Shown: positions 50,396-59,020 of the stretch, piece after piece
Position numbering within the stretch: the stretch's first letter is position 1
Layout: each line of letters starts with the position of its first letter
Assembly: GCF_003385455.1 (NCBI RefSeq)
Contig: NZ_QNUF01000010.1
Location: 92,369 to 156,368 of the forward strand
Reading direction: 5' to 3'
Length of the DNA: 64,000 nucleotides
Source of the DNA: Chryseobacterium rhizosphaerae
GTDB lineage: Bacteria > Bacteroidota > Bacteroidia > Flavobacteriales > Weeksellaceae
Position numbers and translations under genes: made by a program
Notes under the pieces: model-generated
The model's database searches: none
Seen by the model: the letters and a program-made list of their open reading frames with translations, nothing else
Told to the model about the DNA's origin: nothing

Positions 50396-52105
50396 TTATT
50401 TTTTAATAAACTGTTTCGTGATCACTCCGGTTTCGGTTTTGATTCTGATCATATATGATCCGGACGGAAGACTTCTTACATCCATTGTATTACGGTTTAA
50501 AGTAACATTTACTTTTTTACCTGAAATATCAAATATTTCAGCTTCGTCAATCTTTACAGATGTTTTAATGCTTAGAATATCTGTAGCCGGATTAGGGAAC
50601 AATTCAACATTAGTTTTCTGCTCCATTCTTTCCTTCTTATCCAGTTCTAAAAGCATTACCTTCGGCTCATGTTGAGCCTGGCCGCTTCTTTGTATCATTT
50701 CAGGTTTTCTGCAAGGAGCAATAAAGGCATGATACCTGGATCCCATTTCCATAGATGTTCCCGGTAAAAGATTAATACTTCCGCCGGATTGCATGGTAAT
50801 ATCATGTTTAGGACCCAAAATATATCTATCCTTAGTGGTGATCTTCTTACCAATTTCATAATAATGAGACATATTAGGCTCAGTAGTCAGTACCAGATTC
50901 TCTATACATGGGGAGCCTTCAAAGCTTTCTTTCATAGGAAGTAATTGGGGCAGCCCATACTGAGTTTGTCCGTTTCCTAAATGTACAGCATTGAAATCCA
51001 CATTCATATTGGGACCGTATACGTCAGGATTTATCACTTTACCTAAAAATGAGCTAAATGATTTACTTACATACACCTCTCCATATTTATTTCTCTGAAG
51101 AGTCATACCTGTGTGAAGCGGTGCGTTGGTTTCAGTATAAATTTCCGTATGCAGCACATTGGAAGATGTAGAATTTACCAGATCAACAGCATGGATGTTT
51201 TCATAGCCCAGGAATAATACAGAGGCATCCTTATTAAATTCAGGAACATATGCTCTCAATCCGTTTATCTGCAAGGAAAAATCATTTGTAAGCTGCCCTG
51301 TAGAGGAATTGAATGAATAAACTTTATTAACATAATAATCCGGCGATGGATATGGGTTTAGTGAATCAGCCCAAAAAGAAATGCAGATATAATGAGAGTA
51401 GATACCATTATTAAGTCTTGGAGACTGTCTCACACTAAAATATTTATAATTGCCAAAAGTTACCGGAAAATTGAGATTACTTACAATTGGTGCTCCATTA
51501 GCAAATCCCTGATTACTCAGCTTATAACTGTAAAGTTTTGTTCCGTTCGGAATTAAAACCCAAAAAGACTGATCCGTACTATTGGGAATGATAGTTACCG
51601 CTTCTGAATCAAAATGATTCCCTACATTATCCAATACTGCAATATCTTTAGCTCCCGGCAGCACATCACCAAGGGGAAGCCCATTAGTTCCTATACTCCC
51701 CAAAGTCATGTCAACAATTGAGTAGCTTATATAAAATGAGCTTCCAGCATTTTCCCCTGTTGTAAAAACATAGTACTGATTATCATTTGCCGGATTTTTT
51801 ACTATGGCAAGCTGCTGGGCACTGTTATTTTGCTGCGTGATCAAAGTACCATTAGGCATCACCTGATGCTGCCTGTTCCAAATCCTTTGACCATTCATAT
51901 AAAAAAGAAGCTTTCCGCTTGCATCACTTGCGGTACCACATCCTTCAAGAGCTTCCATATTACTGTTATTTACAGCAACAGGAATAGAAGATGAAAAGTT
52001 GAGTGCCGCGTTATTTCCAAAATACCAGTTATCATTTTCGCCTTGGGCAAATACCATATTGACTCCAAAACCTAGTAGTAATAAGAGAAAAAATTTCGTT
52101 TTCAT
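50396..52105 (-). CDS. Large T9SS type A sorting-domain surface protein
   Basis: A 569-residue secreted protein. A signal peptide (MKTKFFLLLLLGFGVNMVFA) is followed by QGENDNWYFGNNAALNF, typical of flavobacterial proteins with a beta-propeller-like body of about 370 residues. The C-terminal 75 residues (ELFPNPATDILSIKTSVKID; VRSLPSGSYMIRIKTETG) are a Por secretion tail for type IX export. It starts three bases after the stop of the YadA-head protein gene, so it belongs to the same operon. A truncated relative sits at 54581-54774. Confidence 0.87.
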   Translation of the reverse strand: MKTKFFLLLLLGFGVNMVFAQGENDNWYFGNNAALNFSSSIPVAVNNSNMEALEGCGTASDASGKLLFYMNGQRIWNRQHQVMPNGTLITQQNNSAQQLAIVKNPANDNQYYVFTTGENAGSSFYISYSIVDMTLGSIGTNGLPLGDVLPGAKDIAVLDNVGNHFDSEAVTIIPNSTDQSFWVLIPNGTKLYSYKLSNQGFANGAPIVSNLNFPVTFGNYKYFSVRQSPRLNNGIYSHYICISFWADSLNPYPSPDYYVNKVYSFNSSTGQLTNDFSLQINGLRAYVPEFNKDASVLFLGYENIHAVDLVNSTSSNVLHTEIYTETNAPLHTGMTLQRNKYGEVYVSKSFSSFLGKVINPDVYGPNMNVDFNAVHLGNGQTQYGLPQLLPMKESFEGSPCIENLVLTTEPNMSHYYEIGKKITTKDRYILGPKHDITMQSGGSINLLPGTSMEMGSRYHAFIAPCRKPEMIQRSGQAQHEPKVMLLELDKKERMEQKTNVELFPNPATDILSIKTSVKIDEAEIFDISGKKVNVTLNRNTMDVRSLPSGSYMIRIKTETGVITKQFIKK

Positions 52106-52108
52106 AGG

Positions 52109-53281
52109 CTATTGTTTAGAAGAATTAACCTGTTTTTTCAATGTTTCAATTTCCATTTTTTGAGCTTTTAATTCTTTATTCTGATCAATTAAATGCAGCG
52201 TAAGTTCTTCTACTTTTTTCAGCAAAAGAATATTCATTTCTTTAAGCTCAATCCCATTTTTTATGGCTTCTTCAGTAGTAGGAACTTCCGGTAAATGCCC
52301 ATTTTTATCGATAAACTGTGCCAGATCATTCAAAGGCATCAGCTTATAGTCTTTTTCAAAAACATAGTCTGCCCATCCGTTATTGGCAGCAATATCTACT
52401 TTTACTCTTTCTGTTCGGATTCCTTCTTTTACAAACAGTTTATATTTCTGACCATCAGGAGCAATGCCATCGGCAGGAAGCTGAGTCGTAAACTGTCCTA
52501 TACCAATAGTTCCATTATTTCCTACAATCCAGTTTCCGATGTTCAGTTCATTTTGAGGCGAAGACATATAGGGTGTAATAAAATTTCCGATAAAAATATT
52601 ATTATCCCCTGAAAGAATGGCTTTGGCATTGGAAGAACCAACTGCTATATTATTAGTACCTCCTGCCAGGCTTACCAAAGAGCTTGTGCCCACTACCGTA
52701 TTATTCTTTCCGGCAGTTAAATACCTTAATGCATCCCAGCCAATCCCTACGTTATAATCCCCGGCTAAAGATCCTGATCCCATCGCGCTATTTCCTATAC
52801 CCACATTTCCTGTCCCCTGTTTAAAATATTCCAATGAATTCATTCCCACCGCAACATTCATTGTAGCATCTATGGTATGTCTCATACTATTCTGCCCTAC
52901 AGATACATTATTATCTCCACTGCTGATTGATGACATCGCATTATTTCCCAAAGCCGTATTACCATTACCTGTTGTATTTTGGGTTAGAGATCCCATTCCA
53001 AAAGCTGTATTAGATGACCCCGATGCATTATCCGTTCCACCTCCAAAAAAAAGGTTTTTATCCCAAACCATACCTGGCGATGTAACATTAAAAAATATAA
53101 ACCTCCCATTAGGAGTAATCTTCATTTTCTCTGCATTGTTTGTTTTAAAGACTAAGGATTGGTTATCCGTGGTTCCAATAAAGTTAGTTCCAGGAGTGGT
53201 TCCTGCATTTCCGGTAAGGTTCCATTGTGCATTGGCTGTAAAACTGAAAACAGCAGCAAGTAAAACGATTGTTTTTTTCAT
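52109..53281 (-). CDS. YadA-head-repeat surface protein with C-terminal coiled coil, copy 2
   Basis: A 390-residue secreted protein. The signal peptide MKKTIVLLAAVFSFTANAQW leads to LTGNAGTTPGTNFIGTTDNQ. Many 14-16-residue YadA-head-like repeats (about 85-225) with G-N-x-A-hydrophobic-G spacing follow (for example TGNGNTALGNNAM; SGDNNVSVGQNSM). A conserved domain with NELNIGNWIVGNNGTIGIGQ comes next, then a C-terminal coiled coil (LLLKKVEELTLHLIDQNKEL). No membrane anchor is seen. It is nearly identical to its upstream neighbour at both ends but diverges in the repeats. Confidence 0.82.
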   Translation of the reverse strand: MKKTIVLLAAVFSFTANAQWNLTGNAGTTPGTNFIGTTDNQSLVFKTNNAEKMKITPNGRFIFFNVTSPGMVWDKNLFFGGGTDNASGSSNTAFGMGSLTQNTTGNGNTALGNNAMSSISSGDNNVSVGQNSMRHTIDATMNVAVGMNSLEYFKQGTGNVGIGNSAMGSGSLAGDYNVGIGWDALRYLTAGKNNTVVGTSSLVSLAGGTNNIAVGSSNAKAILSGDNNIFIGNFITPYMSSPQNELNIGNWIVGNNGTIGIGQFTTQLPADGIAPDGQKYKLFVKEGIRTERVKVDIAANNGWADYVFEKDYKLMPLNDLAQFIDKNGHLPEVPTTEEAIKNGIELKEMNILLLKKVEELTLHLIDQNKELKAQKMEIETLKKQVNSSKQ

Positions 53282-53302
53282 GGTTAAAAGTTATCTGGTT
53301 AT

Positions 53303-54487
53303 TTATTTTATTTTGTTTTTGAGTTTTTCTATCTCTTCATTTTGTTTTTTCAGCTGGCTGTTCTGATCGAGTAATTGTTTATTCTGATCAATTAAATGTA
53401 GGGTCAATTCTTCCACTTTTTTAAGCAAAAGAATGTTCATTTCTTTCAGTTCAATTCCATTTTTAATGGCTTCTTCTGTAGTAGGAACTTCAGGTAGATG
53501 CCCATTTTCATCAATAAATTGAGCCAGATCATTCAAAGGCATCAGCTTATATTTTTTTTCAAAAACATAGTCTGCCCACCCATTATTGGCTGCAATATCT
53601 ACTTTCACTTTCTCTGTTCGGATTCCGTCCTTTACAAAAAGTTTATATTTCTGACCATCAGGAGCAATGCCATCGGCAGGAAGCTGAGTCGTAAATTGCC
53701 CTATACCTATGGTCCCATTGTTTCCTACGATCCAGTTTCCGATATTCAATTCATTTTCAGGAGACGTTGTGTTATAGGGAGTGATAAAGCTTCCAATAAA
53801 GATATTGTTGTTTCCGGAGGTGATCAGTTTGGCATTAGAATGTCCTACATTGATGTTCCCTGATCCCTTTGCCAAAGCTCTGAAAGAATCTCCCCCAAGT
53901 ATTGTATTATAGCTTCCGAGCTGGATATATCTTAAAGCACTTGTACCTACTGCCAAATTAAAATCTCCTACCAAGCCTCCGGATCCCATGGTTGAGTTTC
54001 CAAGACCCACATTTCCGAGACCTGACTGAAAGTGTTCTAAAGCATTCATTCCTAATGCTGTATTAAAATTACCTGACACGGTACTTCTCATACTGTTTGC
54101 CCCTAAAGCCACGTTGTTGTCTCCACTTGTGATAAGAGACAGTGCATTATTTCCTAAAGCTGTATTACCATTACCTGCTGTATTTTGGGTTAAAGTTCCC
54201 ATTCCAAAAGCAGTATTGTATAATCCTGTCGGACTATCTACTCCGCCGCCAAAAAAAAGGTTTTTATCCCATACATGCCCGGGCCCTGTAACATTAAAAA
54301 ATATAAATCTTCCATTTTCAGTGATCTTCATCTTCTCAGCATTGTTTGTTTTGAATACTAAAGATTGATTATCCGTAGTCCCTATGAAATTTGTTCCGGC
54401 AACTGTTCCGGCATTTCCGGTTAGGCTCCATTGGGCATTGGCTGTTAAACTGAAAACAGCAGCAAGTAAAACGATTGTTTTTTTCAT
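53303..54487 (-). CDS. YadA-head-repeat surface protein with C-terminal coiled coil, copy 1
   Basis: A 394-residue paralogue of the protein at 52109, starting the three-gene surface operon. It has the same signal peptide, repeat head (GNFNTALGMNALEHFQSG; SGNINVGHSNAKLI), conserved NWIVGNNGTIGIGQFTTQLP block and a slightly longer C-terminal coiled coil (KQLLDQNSQLKKQNEEIEKL). The head resembles trimeric adhesins, but the YadA membrane anchor is absent, so surface attachment would need another route. Adhesion is only an inference. Confidence 0.82.
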   Translation of the reverse strand: MKKTIVLLAAVFSLTANAQWSLTGNAGTVAGTNFIGTTDNQSLVFKTNNAEKMKITENGRFIFFNVTGPGHVWDKNLFFGGGVDSPTGLYNTAFGMGTLTQNTAGNGNTALGNNALSLITSGDNNVALGANSMRSTVSGNFNTALGMNALEHFQSGLGNVGLGNSTMGSGGLVGDFNLAVGTSALRYIQLGSYNTILGGDSFRALAKGSGNINVGHSNAKLITSGNNNIFIGSFITPYNTTSPENELNIGNWIVGNNGTIGIGQFTTQLPADGIAPDGQKYKLFVKDGIRTEKVKVDIAANNGWADYVFEKKYKLMPLNDLAQFIDENGHLPEVPTTEEAIKNGIELKEMNILLLKKVEELTLHLIDQNKQLLDQNSQLKKQNEEIEKLKNKIK

Positions 54488-54580
54488 GATTAAAAGTTAT
54501 TTTTTGACTTTACATTTCTTTACAAAGGGAGAAATGAGTTTCCATCCTTCCTCCTGAATTAATTATTTTTAATGAACGGT

Positions 54581-54774
54581 TTATCCTGCAGCAGCACACA
54601 CTGTACTACAAGCTTCTATTGCCGTCATCTGGCTATTGATAAGGGTAGCAGACTTGCATTGGAAAAATTAACGGTGGCCTTAGTTCCAAAGTACCAATTG
54701 TCATTTTCTCCCTGAGCAAATAGTATGTTTATTCCAAAACTCAAGAAAAACAAAAGAAAAATCTTCGTCTTCAT
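54581..54774 (-). pseudogene. Truncated, frameshifted copy of the T9SS surface protein gene
   Basis: From the ATG at 54774 the minus strand reads a signal peptide and then FAQGENDNWYFGTKATVNFS, matching the start of the protein at 50396-52105. After a frameshift another frame gives LINSQMTAIEACSTVCAAAG and a stop at 54581, matching the next block (NNSNMEALEGCGTASDASG). Everything beyond is missing. It is a broken 5' remnant of a duplicated surface gene. Confidence 0.8.
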
Positions 54775-54821
54775 ATTATATTTTATATTATTTAAATGGA
54801 TTGATGTTTGGCTTTACTGCT

Positions 54822-55031
54822 TTATGTATCTCTTTCCAGAATTTCTACATTCTTTAGTAGATCACTTAAGTACATTTGAGATTCTTCTACTTTATTAAGT
54901 AAAAGATCTTATACTGATGATGTTTTTGTTTGGGTAGGTATTATAGGTCTTGTGTTCCCGGTATGTTCATAAAATTGAACATACCTACTAAAACCTATAA
55001 TAAGTACAGGTAGAAGGATTATTTTTCTCAT
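54822..55031 (-). pseudogene. Remnant of a YadA-head/coiled-coil gene with internal stop
   Basis: A 70-codon frame from the ATG at 55031 to a stop at 54822 is interrupted by one TAA at codon 41. It begins MRKIILLPVLIIGF, a signal-like start. After the stop it reads DLLLNKVEESQMYLSDLLKN, resembling the coiled-coil tail LLLKKVEELTLHLIDQNK of the neighbouring surface proteins. The repeat head is absent. It probably arose by internal deletion and then acquired a nonsense codon. Confidence 0.55.
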
Positions 55032-55268
55032 GGTTAGTTTTTATTATCATTTCAAATGGATATCACAAGCACTAAAAAGATATTATGCAGCTTCAATGAA
55101 ATGTTATATTTTTCAAAAATAATATAAATATAATTAAAAATATAAATTAAAAACCAAATAAAACGAAAACAAATTAATCAATACATCATAAAACAGGATT
55201 AAAACTGGAATATAATAAACCTATTAGCGGATCAGAAGAACAAAATTAATTCTTAAAAATATTTAGAT

Positions 55269-55276
55269 TACCTTTG
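55269..55276 (+). promoter_or_regulatory. -7 promoter element of the RhlE-like helicase gene
   Basis: TACCTTTG fits TAnnTTTG and lies 57 bases before the start codon, leaving a leader that contains a terminator-like hairpin. Confidence 0.45.
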
Positions 55277-55284
55277 TAGAATGT

Positions 55285-55310
55285 AATTCTTTCAGGCTGA
55301 AGGAATTTTT
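55285..55310 (+). promoter_or_regulatory. Terminator-like hairpin in the helicase leader (possible attenuator)
   Basis: AATTCTTTCAG pairs with CTGAAGGAATT (55285-55295 with 55297-55307, one G-U pair) and is followed by TTTTT. It lies between the -7 box and the start codon of the helicase gene, so it could interrupt the gene's own transcript. Confidence 0.5.
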
Positions 55311-55333
55311 ATTTAAATTTTAAAATAATTCAT

Positions 55334-56620
55334 TTGAATTTTACAGACTTACAATTAATAGAACCTATTGCAAAAGCAATCCAGGAACAAGGGTATACTA
55401 ATCCTACTCCCATTCAGGAAAGATCTATTCCTGAAATCTTGAATGGCAGAGATTTTTTAGGATGTGCGCAAACCGGAACAGGAAAAACAGCGGCCTTTTC
55501 TATTCCTATTTTACAGAACCTATCTAAAAAGAAAATTTCTAACAATCATATAAAAGCCTTAATCCTTACTCCAACCAGAGAACTGGCGATCCAAATAGAA
55601 GAAAATATCAATGCTTATGGTAAATATCTTCCATTAAAACAGCTTGTTATTTTTGGCGGGGTAAAACAGGGCAACCAGGAAGCTGCACTGAGAAGAGGTA
55701 TTGATATTCTGGTGGCTACACCGGGAAGACTTCTTGACTTCATTGCTCAAGGCATTATCAGCCTTAAAAACATTGAGATCTTCGTGCTTGATGAAGCGGA
55801 CAGAATGCTTGATATGGGTTTTGTACATGATGTTAAAAGAGTAATTAAGCTTTTGCCTCAGAAGAGACAGACATTATTCTTTTCCGCAACAATGCCCGGA
55901 GAGATTCAGAAATTGGCTAATTCCATACTGAATAATCCTGTAAAAGTAGAGGTAACACCTGTTTCTTCTACAGCAGATACTATCAAACAGTCTGTTTATT
56001 TTGTAGAAAAAGATAACAAACTAAACCTGTTATCACATATTCTTCAGAATGACATCTCAGATTCTGTATTGGTATTTGCCAGAACAAAACATGGTGCTGA
56101 TAAGATTGCCAGAAAGCTTCAAAAAGATAATATCTCTGCAGAAGCCATTCATGGTAATAAATCTCAAAATGCGAGACAAAACGCATTGAATAATTTCAAA
56201 TCCGGAAAAACAAGAGTACTTGTAGCTACAGATATTGCAGCGAGAGGGATTGATATTGATGAATTAAAATTCGTAATCAATTTTGAGCTGTCTGATGTTT
56301 CTGAAACGTATGTACACAGAATTGGAAGAACAGGAAGAGCTGGTGCAGAAGGAAATTCAATATCTTTTGTAGACGGACTTGATCTTCTTAATCTAAAAAA
56401 TACAGAAAAACTTATCGGAAAGAAAATTCCGATCGTAAAGGACCATCCATTCCATACAGATGATTTGGTTGCTCAAAAAAGAGATTCAAACAATAAACCG
56501 ATGTCTGGAGGAGGCGAAAGACAAGGTCCGAGACCAGCAAGGACTCCCAATAATAAAAAACCGGCTGCATCCACAGGATTTAAAAAGCCTAAGAATAAAA
56601 ATTTCACCAGAAAGAAATAA
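55334..56620 (+). CDS. DEAD-box RNA helicase, RhlE-like
   Basis: A 428-residue ATP-dependent RNA helicase. The Q motif ([13 protein letters not shown]), motif I AQTGTGKT, Ia [37 protein letters not shown] and [12 protein letters not shown] are all present in order. The tail after residue 370 is basic and disordered ([16 protein letters not shown]). The only in-frame start at the conserved N-terminus ([15 protein letters not shown]) is a TTG, which is unusual. RhlE-type enzymes remodel ribosomal and messenger RNA, often in the cold. Confidence 0.93.
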   Translation: MNFTDLQLIEPIAKAIQEQGYTNPTPIQERSIPEILNGRDFLGCAQTGTGKTAAFSIPILQNLSKKKISNNHIKALILTPTRELAIQIEENINAYGKYLPLKQLVIFGGVKQGNQEAALRRGIDILVATPGRLLDFIAQGIISLKNIEIFVLDEADRMLDMGFVHDVKRVIKLLPQKRQTLFFSATMPGEIQKLANSILNNPVKVEVTPVSSTADTIKQSVYFVEKDNKLNLLSHILQNDISDSVLVFARTKHGADKIARKLQKDNISAEAIHGNKSQNARQNALNNFKSGKTRVLVATDIAARGIDIDELKFVINFELSDVSETYVHRIGRTGRAGAEGNSISFVDGLDLLNLKNTEKLIGKKIPIVKDHPFHTDDLVAQKRDSNNKPMSGGGERQGPRPARTPNNKKPAASTGFKKPKNKNFTRKK

Positions 56621-56624
56621 AAAT

Positions 56625-56660
56625 AAAAAAGCCTTCTCAATTTTTGAAAAGGCTTTTTAT
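56625..56660. terminator. Bidirectional terminator between the helicase and tatD genes
   Basis: AAAAAAGCCTT and AAGGCTTTTT arms form a stem with one mismatch, A-rich on the left and T-rich on the right, between convergent genes. Confidence 0.85.
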
Positions 56661-56687
56661 TTTATCTTATATCCAGGAAAAAGCAGT

Positions 56688-57449
56688 CTACTTAAATAAT
56701 TTCTTTGCATTTTCAGTAGTAATCCTGTCAATCTCTGAAAAATCTTTCCCATAAATATCTACCAGTTTCCCGGCAACTAAATCAAGGTATGAGCTTTCAT
56801 TTCTTTTTCCTCTGTGAGGAACCGGTGCCAGATATGGAGAATCTGTTTCCAGAACAATCTTCTCTAAAGGGATTTCTTTCAGAAACTGGTCTATTTTACC
56901 ATTTTTAAAAGTAACTACCCCACCGATACCCAAAATAAAGTTAAGGTCTATAGCATGCTTCGCCTGCTCCAGATTACCCGAAAAGCAATGGAAGATCCCT
57001 CTGAGCTTCGGGTGTTTTTTTCTTTCAAGTACTTCAAATGTTTCATCAAAGCTTTCTCTTGTATGGATCACAATAGGAAGATCTTTTTCTATGGCCCAGT
57101 CAATCTGCTGTTCAAAAGCTTTCACCTGAATATCAAGAGTAGTTTTATCCCAATACAGATCGATTCCTATCTCTCCTATCGCCGGAAAATTTCTTTGATC
57201 AAGATAGTCTTTTACGATTTCAAGTTCTTTTTCCCAGGATTCAGGTTTTACATAACAGGGATGTAAACCCATCATTGAAAAAATCTGTCCGGGGTATTCG
57301 GTTTCCAGCTGAAGCATCTTTTCATGAGACTCAGAATCAATAGCAGGAAGATAAAACTCTGTAATCCCTTTATCTATAGCTCTTTGAATAGCTTCTTTTC
57401 TATCTTCATCAAATTCTTCTGCGTATAAATGTGTATGTGTATCAATCAT
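56688..57449 (-). CDS. TatD-family metal-dependent hydrolase
   Basis: A 253-residue TIM-barrel nuclease-type protein. The metal ligands are in IDTHTHLYAEEF at the start, GEIGID in the middle, IVIHTRESFDE, GIFHCFSGN and LETDSPYLAP. This is the complete TatD ligand set in normal order and length. TatD proteins act as 3'-5' DNA/RNA exonucleases in repair or quality control. It follows the DUF4269 gene closely (7 bp), with GSCFA upstream, in one operon. Confidence 0.93.
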   Translation of the reverse strand: MIDTHTHLYAEEFDEDRKEAIQRAIDKGITEFYLPAIDSESHEKMLQLETEYPGQIFSMMGLHPCYVKPESWEKELEIVKDYLDQRNFPAIGEIGIDLYWDKTTLDIQVKAFEQQIDWAIEKDLPIVIHTRESFDETFEVLERKKHPKLRGIFHCFSGNLEQAKHAIDLNFILGIGGVVTFKNGKIDQFLKEIPLEKIVLETDSPYLAPVPHRGKRNESSYLDLVAGKLVDIYGKDFSEIDRITTENAKKLFK

Positions 57450-57456
57450 TTTCTTA

Positions 57457-57981
57457 TCATTTTAACAGATCTTCATAAGGATTTTCCAGATTCATCAGCA
57501 TTCCAAATGCTGGTTCTGTCTTTATTCCCTGTTTTTTCAGTTCTATTATCTTCTTTTTAAATTCTTCTCCTTTTTCCTGTAGTATCCTGTATTCGGCAAT
57601 CATATGCCTGTAAGCATTCTGTTCTCTGGCGGGTTTATTCTGACCAAAAATCTCAATGGGAAATTCTTCCAGCATAAAGTTTAAAACGATACTTGCTTCA
57701 CCATTCACCATTATATTTTCAACCTTAACATCGGTTTCCCGCGGAATCAGTTCATATAAGCTTAGTTCTTCCAAAAAATCCTCTTTAGATCTAAGGTCTA
57801 CTTCACAGATAATATCCAGATCGCTGCCTGCAATATCGATTTCAATGGGAATGGTTCCGGCCAATAAAGGTGAATAATTACTTAGCTTTTCAAAGACCTT
57901 ATATTTTGTGAGTACTTCAAAAGCCCTCTTTTGTCTTTCATTTCCATTTTTCAAATAATCAATCTGCATAAAATCAGTCAT
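57457..57981 (-). CDS. DUF4269 protein, nucleotidyltransferase-like
   Basis: A 174-residue cytoplasmic protein. LLAGTIPIEIDIAGSDLDII carries the G-x-D-x-D-type motif of a nucleotidyltransferase fold, followed by ELIPRETDVKVENI and FMLEEFPIEIFGQ with a third acidic position. DUF4269 proteins are common in Bacteroidota and uncharacterised. Some such folds are antitoxin or tRNA-modifying enzymes, but there is no evidence for that here. Its start overlaps the GSCFA gene by 8 bp; a later ATG (residue 5) would avoid the overlap. Confidence 0.82.
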   Translation of the reverse strand: MTDFMQIDYLKNGNERQKRAFEVLTKYKVFEKLSNYSPLLAGTIPIEIDIAGSDLDIICEVDLRSKEDFLEELSLYELIPRETDVKVENIMVNGEASIVLNFMLEEFPIEIFGQNKPAREQNAYRHMIAEYRILQEKGEEFKKKIIELKKQGIKTEPAFGMLMNLENPYEDLLK

Positions 57982-58933
57982 TTGAAAATATTTTATGTTT
58001 TACTTTCGTTCGTTGATTTTCGATTCTCTGATCCAGTTTTTCCCGGAATTCAATAAACTTCGGATCTTTTTTATCGCTTGTTTTATGTTCTAAGGCTTTG
58101 GTAATTTTAAAATTTTCTTTAATAAAATCTTTTGTATCCTCAGAAAAATAAGCCTCCCCAAATTTGTCAAAAATATAGTTTACAGCCTGGGTACTGGGAT
58201 GAATCATGTCTTCTTTATAAAAACGGTAATCCCGGAGGTCATCCATTAAAATTTCATAAACAGGCAAATAATGACAATCTTCAAACACGGATATAGATTC
58301 ATGAATAGCGGTAATGAGTTTGGATTTACTCAGCTGGTTCTCAATCATTCCGTCTTTGGTATGTCTTACCGGTGAAACGGTAAATAAAATCTGTACATCT
58401 TCTTTACAAATATCCTTAAGGTCTAAAATTGTATTGTAAATAGAATGTGTCAGTTCCTGATGGGAAAGCAATTTTTTTTCGAAAAACTTCTGGGGAATCT
58501 TATGACAATTGGCAACGAGTTTTTTCTTTGGAATAAATTCATAGATAAATGAAGTCCCATAGGTAATAATAATCCAGTCTGTCTCCTGAAGAAAAGCATT
58601 GCCTTCTTCAATCGCCCCATTGATTTTATCCAAAGTCTGATGAATATACCGTGTATCAAAACTCGTATGATGATCCAGTGAAATATATTCTTCATTATAC
58701 GTGATCAGATCCTCTTCTTCATAAAATAATGAATCATGGAGTATTTTTACTTCATTGCGAATAGAAAAGGGGTTAAAAATGGTTCCAAAAGGATTATTAA
58801 GGGTCTGCAGTTGTCCCTGCTGCAATAGATCAGTCATTTCTGAAGCAAAGCACGAGCCTATTGAAAATATTTTATCTTCAATCTCAATTTTCTTTTCTGA
58901 TTTTTTAATATCAACCTCAGTTCTGAATTTCAT
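57974..58933 (-). CDS. GSCFA domain-containing protein
   Basis: A 319-residue protein with the family-naming motif SIGSCFASEMTDLLQQG near residue 26, then NPFGTIFNPFSI and DWIIITYGTSFIYEF. ILFTVSPVRHTKDG and the final DMIHPSTQAVNYIF supply the Asp/His pair typical of SGNH-like esterases. GSCFA proteins are thought to be SGNH-fold hydrolases with unknown substrates. It is the first gene of an operon with DUF4269 and tatD. Confidence 0.9.
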   Translation of the reverse strand: MKFRTEVDIKKSEKKIEIEDKIFSIGSCFASEMTDLLQQGQLQTLNNPFGTIFNPFSIRNEVKILHDSLFYEEEDLITYNEEYISLDHHTSFDTRYIHQTLDKINGAIEEGNAFLQETDWIIITYGTSFIYEFIPKKKLVANCHKIPQKFFEKKLLSHQELTHSIYNTILDLKDICKEDVQILFTVSPVRHTKDGMIENQLSKSKLITAIHESISVFEDCHYLPVYEILMDDLRDYRFYKEDMIHPSTQAVNYIFDKFGEAYFSEDTKDFIKENFKITKALEHKTSDKKDPKFIEFREKLDQRIENQRTKVKHKIFSND

Positions 58934-58953
58934 TTTTTTCAGGGAGTAGAAAT

Positions 58954-59003
58954 TAGGTAGCAGGTAATAAGTTCTTATTAACGAAACCTGTCACCTGCTA
59001 ACT
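58954..59003. repeat. Intergenic palindrome upstream of the GSCFA gene
   Basis: AGGTAGCAGGTAATAAG on the left is mirrored by CTTATTAAC and CACCTGCTAACT on the right, giving an imperfect hairpin between the polyprenyl synthase and GSCFA genes. A T-run is not present on either side, so termination is uncertain. Confidence 0.5.
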
Positions 59004-59020
59004 CTTATCTAAAATCTTAT

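Noticed and set aside
52109..54487. Classical trimeric autotransporter adhesins
   Set aside because: The head repeats fit, but the C-terminal YadA membrane anchor is missing. The proteins end in a plain coiled coil.
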